The notes under the pieces are model-generated. The model was not told the DNA's origin. It saw only the letters and a program-made list of their open reading frames with translations, and did not search any database. From positions 10,595 through 74,594 of the forward strand of contig CAJTUD010000007.1 in the NCBI GenBank assembly GCA_910579725.1: a DNA stretch of 64,000 bases. Reading direction: 5' to 3'. The position numbers and the translations under genes are program-made. This DNA comes from an uncultured Oscillospiraceae bacterium. GTDB lineage: Bacteria; Bacillota; Clostridia; Oscillospirales; Oscillospiraceae. Positions 24,952 through 33,030 of the stretch are shown here, piece after piece. The stretch's first letter is position 1. Each line of letters begins with the position of its first letter.

Positions 24952-25130
24952 GCAGCCGGGCTGCCGTTGCCTCACAGGGCGCAGAATGTTTCCCTGTTTT
25001 TCCGGAGCGTCCGTTGTGGGATCCCACAACAAGAATTGCCCATGGGCAATTCTTACGAGCGCTGTTCCCGGAAAAGGCGTTAGGCCCCATGGCTTTGCGT
25101 CCCGCCGTTTCCAGCGGTTTGCCAAAAATG
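24952..25130 (-). promoter_or_regulatory. c-di-GMP-I riboswitch, copy A (promoter-proximal, enlarged P3)
   Basis: Minus strand. GGCAAACC (25123-25116), P2 with GAAA loop, GACGCAAAGCC (25101-25091), ATGGGGCCTAA; the closing CAGCCCGGCTGC comes only at 24963-24952. The P3 arm is expanded to over 110 nt: outer pairs CCTTTTCCGG with CCGGAAAAACAGG, AGCG with CGCT, then two perfect palindromes, AAGAATTGCCCA/TGGGCAATTCTT and GTTGTGGGA/TCCCACAAC. P1 is weak. Ligand binding by this copy is less certain than for copy B. Confidence 0.7.
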
Positions 25131-25165
25131 GCCAGAGTATCATCATCAATAATACGCGGACCTCA

Positions 25166-25255
25166 TCAATGCTGCTTTACCGTTCCGCCGCCCGGATGTA
25201 TGGGCCACGGAACAGAAGTGTCTGGCGGCGTGCCAGCCGCGCTTTGTTTTTTCAT
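25166..25255 (-). CDS. Possible 29-residue leader ORF upstream of the riboswitches
   Basis: Minus strand, ATG 25255 to TGA 25166. GGGAGGGG lies 5 bases upstream of the ATG. The peptide would start MKKQSAAGTPPD and end GGGTVKQH. It has no recognised similarity. It sits in the long leader between promoter and copy A, ending about 35 bases ahead of it. It may be a translated leader peptide or fortuitous. Confidence 0.35.
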   Translation of the reverse strand: MKKQSAAGTPPDTSVPWPIHPGGGTVKQH

Positions 25256-25323
25256 ATGGCCCCTCCCATTTTCCGGTGCCGGACCGCTTCCGCGCTCCGG
25301 CATAGTGTGTAATGTATATATTC

Positions 25324-25352
25324 ATGATATCATACATTTGGGGGAATAGCAA
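25324..25352 (-). promoter_or_regulatory. Candidate promoter of the riboswitch-controlled gene
   Basis: Minus strand: TTGCTA (25352-25347), 17-base spacer, TATCAT (25329-25324). Transcription from about 25317 would give a leader of roughly 600 nt containing the small ORF and three riboswitches. The 858-base gap between this gene and the next plus-strand gene is fully accounted for by this leader, the divergent promoter at 25512 and about 130 bases with nothing clear. Confidence 0.5.
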
Positions 25353-25511
25353 GGAAAAAACCAGAATTAGCCGATGATTTCAATGAAAAGTGATATCAGA
25401 ATTTTACAAAAAAGCATTTGAAGTCCAGGCTGCCGGCAGATGCCGGAAAAAGATTTCTGCTATGGTCGGAAATTTTTTGGTAAACTGTCCAAAATATTCA
25501 TATTTCTTTTG

Positions 25512-25540
25512 TTGACGGTTGCCAATAGCTGGTATATAAT
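25512..25540 (+). promoter_or_regulatory. Promoter of the methyltransferase operon
   Basis: TTGACG (25512-25517), 17-base spacer, TATAAT (25535-25540). Near-consensus sigma-A promoter; start near 25547, with GGGAGAGGAGG before ATG 25580. Confidence 0.8.
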
Positions 25541-25579
25541 AGGATGACTTTTTGTATCAGGGGAGAGGAGGAGCGGGAT

Positions 25580-26446
25580 ATGTGGATCGCGGAGGGATGG
25601 AAGGACTACGAGCTGCTGGACTGCGGCGGAGGAGAGAAGCTGGAGCGCTGGGGGGACAAGCTCCTGGTACGTCCGGATCCCCAGGCGATCTGGAATACCC
25701 GGCGGCGTCACGCAGGCTGGAAGCGGCCTGACGGGCGGTACCTCCGCTCCAGCTCCGGCGGCGGCAGTTGGGAAAAGGGACGGCTGCCCGGCGCGTGGCA
25801 GGTGCGGTATCAGAACCTGACGTTCCAGATCAAGCCCATGAATTTCAAACACACAGGGCTTTTTCCGGAGCAGGCGGTGAACTGGGACTTTGCACAGGAG
25901 CGTATCCGCGCCGCAGGCCGGGAGGTAAGCGTGCTGAATCTGTTCGCCTATACCGGCGGAGCGTCGGTGGCCTGTGCGGCCGCCGGGGCCAAGGTGTGCC
26001 ACGTGGACGCGGCCAAGGGCATGGTTCAGTGGGCCAGAGAAAATGCCAGAGCTTCCGGATTGGAGGACGCTCCCATCCGCTGGATCGTGGATGACTGCGC
26101 CAAATTCGTAGAGCGGGAGATCCGCCGGGGGCGGCGGTACGACGCCATTATCATGGACCCGCCCAGCTATGGGAGGGGCCCCACCGGCGAGGTCTGGAAG
26201 CTGGAGGACAACCTGTACCCCTTTGTGGAGCTGTGCGCCGGGGCGCTGTCGGATGAGCCGCTGTTCGTCATGATCAATTCCTACACAACAGGGCTGGCTC
26301 CCAGTGTGCTGACCTATATTCTGGAGACCGTGGTTTCCCGGAAGTTCGGAGGCCGCACTGTCAGTGACGAGATCGGTCTGCCGGTGACGGAGTCCGGGCT
26401 GGCTCTGCCCTGCGGGGCCACGGGACGGTGGAGGGGGGACAGGTAG
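25580..26446 (+). CDS. Class I SAM-dependent methyltransferase (RlmI-like core)
   Basis: 288 residues from ATG 25580; an earlier ATG at 25544 is at the predicted transcription start and has no ribosome site. The C-terminal two thirds is a Rossmann methyltransferase with motif I VLNLFAYTGGASVACAAAGA and motif IV DPPSYGRG, similar to the COG1092 group that includes the RlmI 23S rRNA m5C enzyme. The usual PUA domain is not evident; the N-terminus is a small beta-rich segment. A nucleic-acid substrate is likely but unproven. It is one base before the VanZ-GNAT gene. Confidence 0.8.
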   Translation: MWIAEGWKDYELLDCGGGEKLERWGDKLLVRPDPQAIWNTRRRHAGWKRPDGRYLRSSSGGGSWEKGRLPGAWQVRYQNLTFQIKPMNFKHTGLFPEQAVNWDFAQERIRAAGREVSVLNLFAYTGGASVACAAAGAKVCHVDAAKGMVQWARENARASGLEDAPIRWIVDDCAKFVEREIRRGRRYDAIIMDPPSYGRGPTGEVWKLEDNLYPFVELCAGALSDEPLFVMINSYTTGLAPSVLTYILETVVSRKFGGRTVSDEIGLPVTESGLALPCGATGRWRGDR

Positions 26447-26447
26447 C

Positions 26448-27572
26448 ATGCGAGTCCTTTATTCTATTTTTGTGGAGGACACGCTGCGCTACATCATCCG
26501 CATGTTTCCGGGCTTCCTGCTGGCCGCGCTGATGTTCCTGGCCCTTCGCCCCTGGCGCGTCCGGCGTCTGGCGGGGCAGGGGCTCTCCAGTTCGCTCCTG
26601 CGGGAAGCGGCGCTGTTCCTGTTCTGGCTGCTTTGCGGCGGTATGGCGGTCTTGACGCTGACGCCGGGATGGTTTGACTGGCTGCCTCTTTTACAGGGAC
26701 TAAAGCCCGTACACGGTCCCTTTTTCAGCCGAGGAAGCTGGAATCTGGTGCCGGGACGCTGCTTTGAGGGCGGTTTGTGGCAGAGCTATATGCTGTTGGG
26801 GAACATCATCATGTTTGTGCCCTTCGGCTTTTTCTCCGCCCTTTTGTGGCGGGGATACACCTGGAAGCGTGCATTTCTCACCGGCCTTGGCATCACGGCC
26901 TTTATTGAGTGTTGGCAGCTGTGCGTAGGCCGCGCCTTCGATATTGATGACATTATATTAAACACCTTGGGTGTGTTCTGCGGTTATCTGCTGTGGCAGG
27001 GACTGAGAAGGCTTGTGCCCCGATTTGTGAGGAGATTTCATGTTATGGATATTTTAGAATTAGTCGAACCCACCATGGAACATAAGGACCAGGTCATGGA
27101 TTTCAAGGCTGAAATGCTGGAGTGCGGCAGTGACTTTGAAGGCTGTTCGGGTCTGGAAAATACAGAGACATACGAGGAGTGGCTGGACTTTCGGGGCCGT
27201 GAGAAACGCAAGGGCTGGCTTCCCTCCCACACCTATCTGACCATCCGGCGGTCCGACAGCCGGGTGGTGGGTATTATCAACTACCGTCCCAGTCCCCTGT
27301 CGGAGTTCGTGTTCCAGTACGGCGGGCACATTGGCTACAGCATCCGTCCGTCGGAGCGGCGGAAGGGGTACGCCAAGGAGCAGCTGCGTCTGACCCTGGA
27401 AAAATGCCGGGCGGCGGGGGAGGAACGGGTCCTGCTGACCTGCGACCATCAGGGAAACCCTGGCTCGGAGAAGACCATCCTCGCCAATGGCGGTGTGCTG
27501 GAAAACGAGGTGGAGGATACGCCCGGCCTGGGGAACTCCGGCAGAATCCGCCGGTATTGGATCACATTATAG
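26448..27572 (+). CDS. VanZ-like membrane domain fused to GNAT acetyltransferase
   Basis: 374 residues. Residues 1-195 are a VanZ-like domain with four to five membrane helices (GFLLAALMFLAL, LFLFWLLCGGMAVLTL, NIIMFVPFGFFSALLW, GITAFIECWQL) and the family acidic motif FDIDDIILNTLG. Residues 200-374 are a GNAT acetyltransferase (VGIINYRPSP, HIGYSIRPSERRKGYAKEQL). The frame is continuous, but ATG 27045 at codon 200 has GAGGAGA 9-13 bases upstream, so the GNAT part may also be made alone. VanZ confers low-level teicoplanin resistance in the vanA cluster; the acetyl acceptor is unknown. Confidence 0.82.
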   Translation: MRVLYSIFVEDTLRYIIRMFPGFLLAALMFLALRPWRVRRLAGQGLSSSLLREAALFLFWLLCGGMAVLTLTPGWFDWLPLLQGLKPVHGPFFSRGSWNLVPGRCFEGGLWQSYMLLGNIIMFVPFGFFSALLWRGYTWKRAFLTGLGITAFIECWQLCVGRAFDIDDIILNTLGVFCGYLLWQGLRRLVPRFVRRFHVMDILELVEPTMEHKDQVMDFKAEMLECGSDFEGCSGLENTETYEEWLDFRGREKRKGWLPSHTYLTIRRSDSRVVGIINYRPSPLSEFVFQYGGHIGYSIRPSERRKGYAKEQLRLTLEKCRAAGEERVLLTCDHQGNPGSEKTILANGGVLENEVEDTPGLGNSGRIRRYWITL

Positions 27573-27588
27573 ACAGCGAGGAATATTC

Positions 27589-28437
27589 ATGACGGAAATC
27601 ATCAAAACCGAGAATTTAACCTTTTCCTATCCCCCCGACGAGGGAAAGGAGCCGGTTCCCGCCCTGAAGGGCGTGAATCTTGCTGTTGAGCAAGGCAGCT
27701 TTGTGGTGATTTTAGGCCACAACGGCTCCGGTAAGTCCACCCTGGCCAAGCATATGAATGCGGTGCTGCTGCCGGAGGGAGGAACGGTCTGGGTGGACAG
27801 AATGGACACTGCGGACGAAAGCCTGCTGCTGGAAATCCGGCGGAAGGTGGGCATGGTGTTCCAGAACCCGGACAACCAGATCGTTGCCAACGTGGTGGAG
27901 GAGGATGTGGCCTTTGGGCCGGAGAATATGGGCGTGCCCACGGAGGAAATTCAGACAAGAGTGGCCGCTGCCCTCAGGGCGGTGGGCATGGAGGAGTTCA
28001 CTCTCCACGCTCCCCACCATCTCTCCGGCGGGCAGAAGCAGCGGGTGGCCATTGCCGGGGTCATCGCCATGGAACCGGCCTGTATCGTGCTGGACGAGTC
28101 CACCGCCATGCTGGACCCTTTGGGCCGCCGGGAGGTGCTGGACACCGTGAAGCGGCTGAACCGGGAGAAGGGAATCACCATCGTCCTCATCACCCACCAC
28201 ATCGACGAGGCCGCTCTGGCGGACCGGGTGGTGGTGATGGACAGCGGCAGCGTGGTCATGGACGGGACGCCCAAGGAGATCCTGGTCCGGGTGGAGGAGC
28301 TGCAGGCCATCGGCTTGGCCGCGCCCCATACCGTAGAGCTGCTCTACGGACTGCGGCAGGACGGCTTTGACGTGCCGCTGGATGCCCTGGGTATTCGGGA
28401 GTGCGCTGATGCGATCGTTGGCAGTTTGAAGAAGTAA
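27589..28437 (+). CDS. ecfA1: ECF transporter ATPase A1
   Basis: 282 residues from ATG 27589. ABC ATPase of the energy-coupling factor type: Walker A GHNGSGKST (about residues 44-52), Q-loop VFQNPDNQIVA, signature LSGGQKQRVAIAG, Walker B CIVLDES, H-loop THHIDEA. The Glu after Walker B is retained in DES. With EcfA2 and EcfT it powers uptake of vitamins or metals through exchangeable S components; no S component is present here. The usual next gene, ecfA2, is displaced by an inserted gene. It begins 16 bases after the VanZ-GNAT stop. Confidence 0.92.
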   Translation: MTEIIKTENLTFSYPPDEGKEPVPALKGVNLAVEQGSFVVILGHNGSGKSTLAKHMNAVLLPEGGTVWVDRMDTADESLLLEIRRKVGMVFQNPDNQIVANVVEEDVAFGPENMGVPTEEIQTRVAAALRAVGMEEFTLHAPHHLSGGQKQRVAIAGVIAMEPACIVLDESTAMLDPLGRREVLDTVKRLNREKGITIVLITHHIDEAALADRVVVMDSGSVVMDGTPKEILVRVEELQAIGLAAPHTVELLYGLRQDGFDVPLDALGIRECADAIVGSLKK

Positions 28438-28512
28438 CTTCCTTTTCGGACTGCGGCAGATGGACATTTGATGTGCAGGGATAGATAAATCAGCGTTTAT
28501 TGGAGAATGGTT

Positions 28513-29214
28513 ATGAAAATATCATGTGTGTGGGAGCACAATGGTAGTGACAGCATTTTGCATGCCAGCAGCTATGTTGGGGCATATACGCGCGGCGAGA
28601 CAAAGGATATTGCCCTTCAAAAGATGGCGGGAGAGATCGTATCTTATTTGAAATGGAAGGGTGAGGCGCTCCCTGATGCTTTGGAGGTCATGATCGTACA
28701 GGAGAAAGCTTCTGGACTTATGATTTCAGATGCAGATTCGGATGTTCTTTTCGAGGAAGAGAGAAAAACTCTGTCCGGAGTGGAATACGAAGAATTAAAA
28801 GCGCTTGCGCTGAAATCCGCACAGGATTTTCTGGATCTGTATGAGGCAATCCCTGACAGAGAGAAAAGCTGCCTGCCGGTCCGGATGACCTTCTATGGGC
28901 AAGTGCCCCGTACAGCATCTGAAATGTATGAACATACCAAAAATGTCAATGATTATTACTTTGGGGAGATTGGCGTTGAGACTGACCACGAGGGGACGAT
29001 TGTAGAATGCCGGCAGCGAGGGTTTGCGATGCTGGAAAGCCAGCCAGATTTTTTGGAGAATATTGTCTATCCGGGCAGCTATGGCGAGGAATGGTCGCTG
29101 CGGAAAGTGCTGCGGCGGTTTATTTGGCATGACCGTATCCACGCAAAGGCAATGTATCGAATGGCGGTCAAAACGTTTGGCGGCGGCATTCCCGATCCGT
29201 TTCGCTTCGTATGA
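28513..29214 (+). CDS. DinB-like four-helix protein inserted in the ECF operon (tentative)
   Basis: 233 residues from ATG 28513 (GGAG 8 bases upstream; ATG 28507 is possible). The C-terminal half resembles DinB/DUF664-type helical bundles: ASEMYEHTKNVNDYYFGEIG and SLRKVLRRFIWHDRIHAKAM, where the histidines could be metal ligands. The N-terminal 90 residues look like a small alpha/beta domain reminiscent of HicB (ALQKMAGEIVSYLKWKG). DNA here is visibly more AT-rich than its neighbours. Its position between ecfA1 and ecfA2, which are normally adjacent, points to a later insertion. Family assignment is weak. Confidence 0.5.
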   Translation: MKISCVWEHNGSDSILHASSYVGAYTRGETKDIALQKMAGEIVSYLKWKGEALPDALEVMIVQEKASGLMISDADSDVLFEEERKTLSGVEYEELKALALKSAQDFLDLYEAIPDREKSCLPVRMTFYGQVPRTASEMYEHTKNVNDYYFGEIGVETDHEGTIVECRQRGFAMLESQPDFLENIVYPGSYGEEWSLRKVLRRFIWHDRIHAKAMYRMAVKTFGGGIPDPFRFV

Positions 29215-29346
29215 AGTTTCCCGTTTATCAAAGAGCTGAGCTGCGGCAGCTCCTGTAATGATGCGTAAGGATATACACTGCGCTTTGGAATATGCATCTG
29301 GAACACTTTTCCGTAAAGTGAGAAAAATAAAAGCGAGGACGCCACA

Positions 29347-30207
29347 TTGAAACCTATCATGCGCGTGGAAAATCTGACCCACACCTATGGAGAAAACACA
29401 CCCTTCTGCCGCAGCGCGGTGAAGGACGTGAATATGGAGATTATGGAGGGGGAGTTCCTGGGCATCATCGGCCACACCGGCTCGGGAAAGTCCACTCTGA
29501 TCCAGCATCTCAACGGCCTCCTCAGGCCCACCGGCGGCAGAATCCTGCTGGGGGACCGTGACATCTGGGCGGAGCCGAAAAAGATACGGGAGGTCCGTTT
29601 CCGGGTGGGGCTGGTGTTCCAGTACCCGGAATACCAGCTCTTCGAGGAGAGCGTCTATAAGGATATCGCCTTCGGCCCAAAGAACATGGGTCTGGACGAG
29701 CGGGAGATTGACCGCCGGGTCCGCGCCTCCGCCGCCTTTGCGGGGCTGGAGGAGGACCTGCTGGAGAAATCCCCCTTCGACCTCTCCGGCGGGCAGAAGC
29801 GGCGGGTGGCCATTGCCGGGGTCATCGCCATGGAGCCGGAGGTGCTGATTTTGGACGAGCCGTCGGCAGGGCTGGACCCGGCGGGACGGCGAAGCATGCT
29901 GGAAAACATCCGCAGCTACCACAGGGAGAAGGGAACTACCGTGGTCATGGTCAGCCACAGCATGGACGAGGTGGCGGAGAACGTGGACCGTATCGTGGTG
30001 CTTGCCAATGCCGGGGTGGTCATGTCCGGTACGCCCCACGAGGTGTTCAGCCGGGCTGGGGAGCTCATGGACGTGGGGCTCAACGTGCCTCAGGTGACGC
30101 AGGTGGCCATGGCCCTGGCGGAGCGGGGAGCCGGCATTGATCCCGCCGTATATACGGTAGAGGCGCTCCGCGATGCGCTTCGTACACTGAAGGGGGGGAG
30201 AAGCTGA
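29347..30207 (+). CDS. ecfA2: ECF transporter ATPase A2
   Basis: 286 residues from TTG 29347 (GCGAGGAC upstream); ATG 29359 is an alternative. ABC ATPase: Walker A GHTGSGKST, Q-loop VFQYPEYQLFEESVYKDIAFGP (in part), signature LSGGQKRRVAIAG, Walker B LILDEPSAGLDP, H-loop SHSMDEV. It pairs with EcfA1. The stop overlaps the ecfT ATG by one base. Downstream truA completes the order ecfA1-ecfA2-ecfT-truA known from Firmicutes, apart from the inserted gene before it. Confidence 0.92.
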   Translation: MKPIMRVENLTHTYGENTPFCRSAVKDVNMEIMEGEFLGIIGHTGSGKSTLIQHLNGLLRPTGGRILLGDRDIWAEPKKIREVRFRVGLVFQYPEYQLFEESVYKDIAFGPKNMGLDEREIDRRVRASAAFAGLEEDLLEKSPFDLSGGQKRRVAIAGVIAMEPEVLILDEPSAGLDPAGRRSMLENIRSYHREKGTTVVMVSHSMDEVAENVDRIVVLANAGVVMSGTPHEVFSRAGELMDVGLNVPQVTQVAMALAERGAGIDPAVYTVEALRDALRTLKGGRS

Positions 30208-31010
30208 TGCTCAAGGATATCACCCTGGGACAGTTTTTCCCGGGAAATTCCCTGGCTCACCGGCTGGACCCCAGAACAAAGATTCTGCTGACGGTACTTT
30301 ACATTGTGGCGCTGTTCTGTGCAAAGTCCTTTGTTTCCTACGGCGTGGTGGCGCTGCTGCTGGTGACGGGAGTCAGGATTTCCGGCGTGGCCCCCAAGGC
30401 TCTGGTCCGGGGACTGAAGCCCATTTTGTTCATTATCTGTTTTACGGCGGTCTTGAACCTCTTTTATACTCCCGGCGAGGTTCTGGTCTCCTTCTGGATT
30501 TTCAAGATGACAAAAGAAGGGATTTTCACCGCTTTCTTCATGGTGCTGCGGATTACCATGCTGATTATGGGGACCTTTCTGCTGACCTATACCACCAGTC
30601 CCATTGCCCTGACAGACGGGCTGGAATCTCTCTTGAATCCGCTCAAGAAAATCAGGGTTCCCGTCCACGAGCTGGCAATGATTATGTCCATCGCGCTGCG
30701 AATGATCCCCACGCTGATTGAAGAGACGGACAAGATCATGTCTGCCCAGCGGGCCAGGGGAGCGGACTTTGAAAGCGGGAGCCTGCTTGAGCGGGCCAAG
30801 GCTCTGGTCCCCATTCTGGTGCCGCTGTTTATCAGCGCATTCCGCCGGGCGGACGAGCTGGCGGTGGCCATGGAGTGCCGCTGCTACCATGGCGGGGAGG
30901 GGAGGACCAAGCTCCACGTCCTGCGATATGAGACAAGAGACTATCTGGTGCTGGCGGCCTATGCCGTCGTGCTTGCCGGAGTGCTTGCGCTGGCGCATTT
31001 CGGGCTCTGA
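30207..31010 (+). CDS. ecfT: ECF transporter transmembrane protein EcfT
   Basis: 267 residues. Five to six hydrophobic helices (ILLTVLYIVALFCAKSF, GVVALLLVTGVRI, PILFIICFTAVLNLFY and a C-terminal YLVLAAYAVVLAGVLAL). The two cytoplasmic Ala-Arg-Gly type coupling motifs are represented by AQRARGA and by AMECRCYHG. EcfT scaffolds the ATPases and the substrate-binding S component. ATG overlaps the ecfA2 stop. Assignment is firm; the transported substrate depends on S components encoded elsewhere. Confidence 0.92.
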   Translation: MLKDITLGQFFPGNSLAHRLDPRTKILLTVLYIVALFCAKSFVSYGVVALLLVTGVRISGVAPKALVRGLKPILFIICFTAVLNLFYTPGEVLVSFWIFKMTKEGIFTAFFMVLRITMLIMGTFLLTYTTSPIALTDGLESLLNPLKKIRVPVHELAMIMSIALRMIPTLIEETDKIMSAQRARGADFESGSLLERAKALVPILVPLFISAFRRADELAVAMECRCYHGGEGRTKLHVLRYETRDYLVLAAYAVVLAGVLALAHFGL

Positions 31011-31056
31011 GTGCTGAAAATGACCGCCGCGGGGCAGCGGCAGAGGGAAACTGTCA

Positions 31057-31821
31057 ATGAGAAACGTCGCATTTCTTCTCATGTACAATGGAACAAACTA
31101 CCACGGCTGGCAGGTGCAGAAGCGGGAAGCCACCGTAGCGGAGACGCTGGAGAAGGCCCTGACCGCCATCTGCAAGGAGAAAATAAAAGTTACCGGCTGC
31201 GGGCGCACAGATGCCGGGGTTCACGCCGAGCGCTACGTGGCCAACTTCCGCACCGGCTCGACTATTCCCTGCGGCCGTTTTCCTCTGGCGGTGAACAGCC
31301 GTCTGCCGGAGGACATCGTGGTCCGGGCTGCTTTCGATGTGGCCCCGGAGTTCAATGCCATTGGTTCCTGCCTGAAAAAGGAGTATACGTATCGGATTTT
31401 CAATTCCCGGATCAGAAATCCCTTCTATGTGCACCGGGCGTATTTCTACCCGAAGCTTCTGGATGAGCAGGTGATGGACCGGGCCGCCAGGGCCTTTGAA
31501 GGGACTCACGATTTCCGAGCGGTGCGCAGCGTGGGGACGGAGACCAGAACCACTGTGAGGACCATTCACTACTGCCGTGTGGCGAGAAATGGGGAACTGC
31601 TGGAATTGAAGGTATGCGCCAACGGTTTCCTGTATAATATGGTACGAGCCATTACGGGCACTGTGCTGTATGCCGCCGAGGGAAAGCTGGCCCCGGAGGA
31701 TATCCCGGCAATCCTGGCCAGCGGCAACCGGACTCTGGCGGGGCCGACGGTGCCGCCGGGGGGACTGTACCTGACAAGACTGTGGTATGAGGATGAACGG
31801 CTCAATGACCAGGCGGAATGA
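31057..31821 (+). CDS. truA: tRNA pseudouridine(38-40) synthase
   Basis: 254 residues. It isomerises uridines 38-40 in tRNA anticodon stems. The catalytic Asp52 is in GCGRTDAGVHA. Other family blocks: YNGTNYHGWQVQ at the N-terminus, KKEYTYRIFN, FEGTHDFRAV and the C-terminal NGFLYNMVRAITGT. Length is normal. It follows ecfT by 46 bases as in many Firmicutes. Its last 17 bases overlap the likely start of the DUF5711 gene. Confidence 0.95.
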   Translation: MRNVAFLLMYNGTNYHGWQVQKREATVAETLEKALTAICKEKIKVTGCGRTDAGVHAERYVANFRTGSTIPCGRFPLAVNSRLPEDIVVRAAFDVAPEFNAIGSCLKKEYTYRIFNSRIRNPFYVHRAYFYPKLLDEQVMDRAARAFEGTHDFRAVRSVGTETRTTVRTIHYCRVARNGELLELKVCANGFLYNMVRAITGTVLYAAEGKLAPEDIPAILASGNRTLAGPTVPPGGLYLTRLWYEDERLNDQAE

Positions 31822-32977
31822 AAGCGGGCCCTCCGCGCCGGAGACGCCGCGAAAGAAAAAGGGCCTTTTTAGCAGAATACTGACTTTGCTGCTGGTGCTG
31901 TGTCTGGTGCTGGCAGCGGTGGTGCTGACCACCATGGAGGACGGCAGTCACTTCGCATCCCTGCGCCGGTGGCTGATGTATGGTGACAGTGGCGGTGCGC
32001 AGGATATTTACGCCTATGCCGCCGACTCCGCCAACCGGTACGGCAAGCTGGAGAACAGCCTGCTGGTGGTCAATCCCAATACCGCGCAGCTGATCGGGGA
32101 GGACGGAGCCGTCCTCTATGACCTCACCCTGCGTCTGGCCGCGCCGCAGCTGTCCGTGGGCTCTCGGCAGGCAGCGGTATGCGACGCAGGGGGAAGTACG
32201 CTGTACATCCTGGACCAGAACGGTATCCGGCGCACCATGAAGGCGGAGAATGGACAGCGCTATTTTTCCGCCAATCTCAACCGAAACGACTATCTGGCCG
32301 TCACAGGGCAGAAAACCGGCTTTAAATCCTCCGTCTCGGTGTATGATCCCAATGGGAATCTGATTTTCAGCTTTGATTCCTATCACAACTACATCAGCGA
32401 TGCCAAGGTTACAGAGGATGGGCGCAGCGTGGTGATGGTAAGCCTGGAATCCCAGGGAGGCATTTTTGCCAGCAGGCTGCTGGTCTATAATCTGGACAGC
32501 AAGGAGCCTAAAAGCAGCGCTTCCATTCTGGACGGACTGGTTCTGGATTATGCCTGCAATAGTGGCAGAGTACTTGCGCTGTGCGACAAGCGTTTTACCA
32601 TGACGGATCTGGAGGGAGAGACGGTTCTGGACCGGTCCTACGGCAATCTTTATCTCCATGACTACGCGCTGGGAGGCAGGGACTTCTGTGCACTGCTGCT
32701 GGGCCGGTACCAGGCGGGCAACATCGGCACGTTGACCACCTATGATCTGGAGGGGAAGGAAATCGCCTCCGTGGAGATATCAGACGAGGTGCTGGACATC
32801 GCCGCCAGAGGAGACTATCTGGCGGTGCTCTATGGCGAGGGACTGGTGGTTTACCGCCGGGATCTGACAGAGTACGCGCGGCTGACGGATACGGACTACG
32901 CCGGGCAGATTCTTATGGAGGAGGGCGGCGGCGTGCTGCTGATTTCCGGGTCCTCCGCCTGGAGGTTCCTGCCCTGA
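31805..32977 (+). CDS. DUF5711-like membrane-anchored beta-propeller protein
   Basis: 390 residues if started at ATG 31805; in-frame ATGs at 31787 and 31793 are possible and none has an ideal ribosome site. A short basic N-terminus (PRKKKGLFSR) precedes one membrane helix (ILTLLLVLCLVLAAVVLTT, about residues 22-40). The rest is extracytoplasmic with about seven repeats that read like propeller blades (NSLLVVNPNT, STLYILDQNGI, SSVSVYDPNGN, GEGLVVYRRD). It matches my memory of DUF5711 proteins in Oscillospiraceae. Function is unknown. Confidence 0.7.
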   Translation: MTRRNESGPSAPETPRKKKGLFSRILTLLLVLCLVLAAVVLTTMEDGSHFASLRRWLMYGDSGGAQDIYAYAADSANRYGKLENSLLVVNPNTAQLIGEDGAVLYDLTLRLAAPQLSVGSRQAAVCDAGGSTLYILDQNGIRRTMKAENGQRYFSANLNRNDYLAVTGQKTGFKSSVSVYDPNGNLIFSFDSYHNYISDAKVTEDGRSVVMVSLESQGGIFASRLLVYNLDSKEPKSSASILDGLVLDYACNSGRVLALCDKRFTMTDLEGETVLDRSYGNLYLHDYALGGRDFCALLLGRYQAGNIGTLTTYDLEGKEIASVEISDEVLDIAARGDYLAVLYGEGLVVYRRDLTEYARLTDTDYAGQILMEEGGGVLLISGSSAWRFLP

Positions 32978-33030
32978 CAGTTTTCCATTTTTCCATAGAA
33001 AGGGGATAGCCTTTTAGGGCGGTATATGAT

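Noticed and set aside
24820..25115. Three similar 60-bp direct repeats, first read as a mobile repeat family or short ORFs
   Set aside because: The conserved bases match the c-di-GMP-I riboswitch core on the minus strand, which explains the repetition better; overlapping open frames lack ribosome sites.
25441..25465. GC hairpin CCGGC/GCCGG followed by A-rich DNA as a terminator
   Set aside because: No T run follows on either strand.
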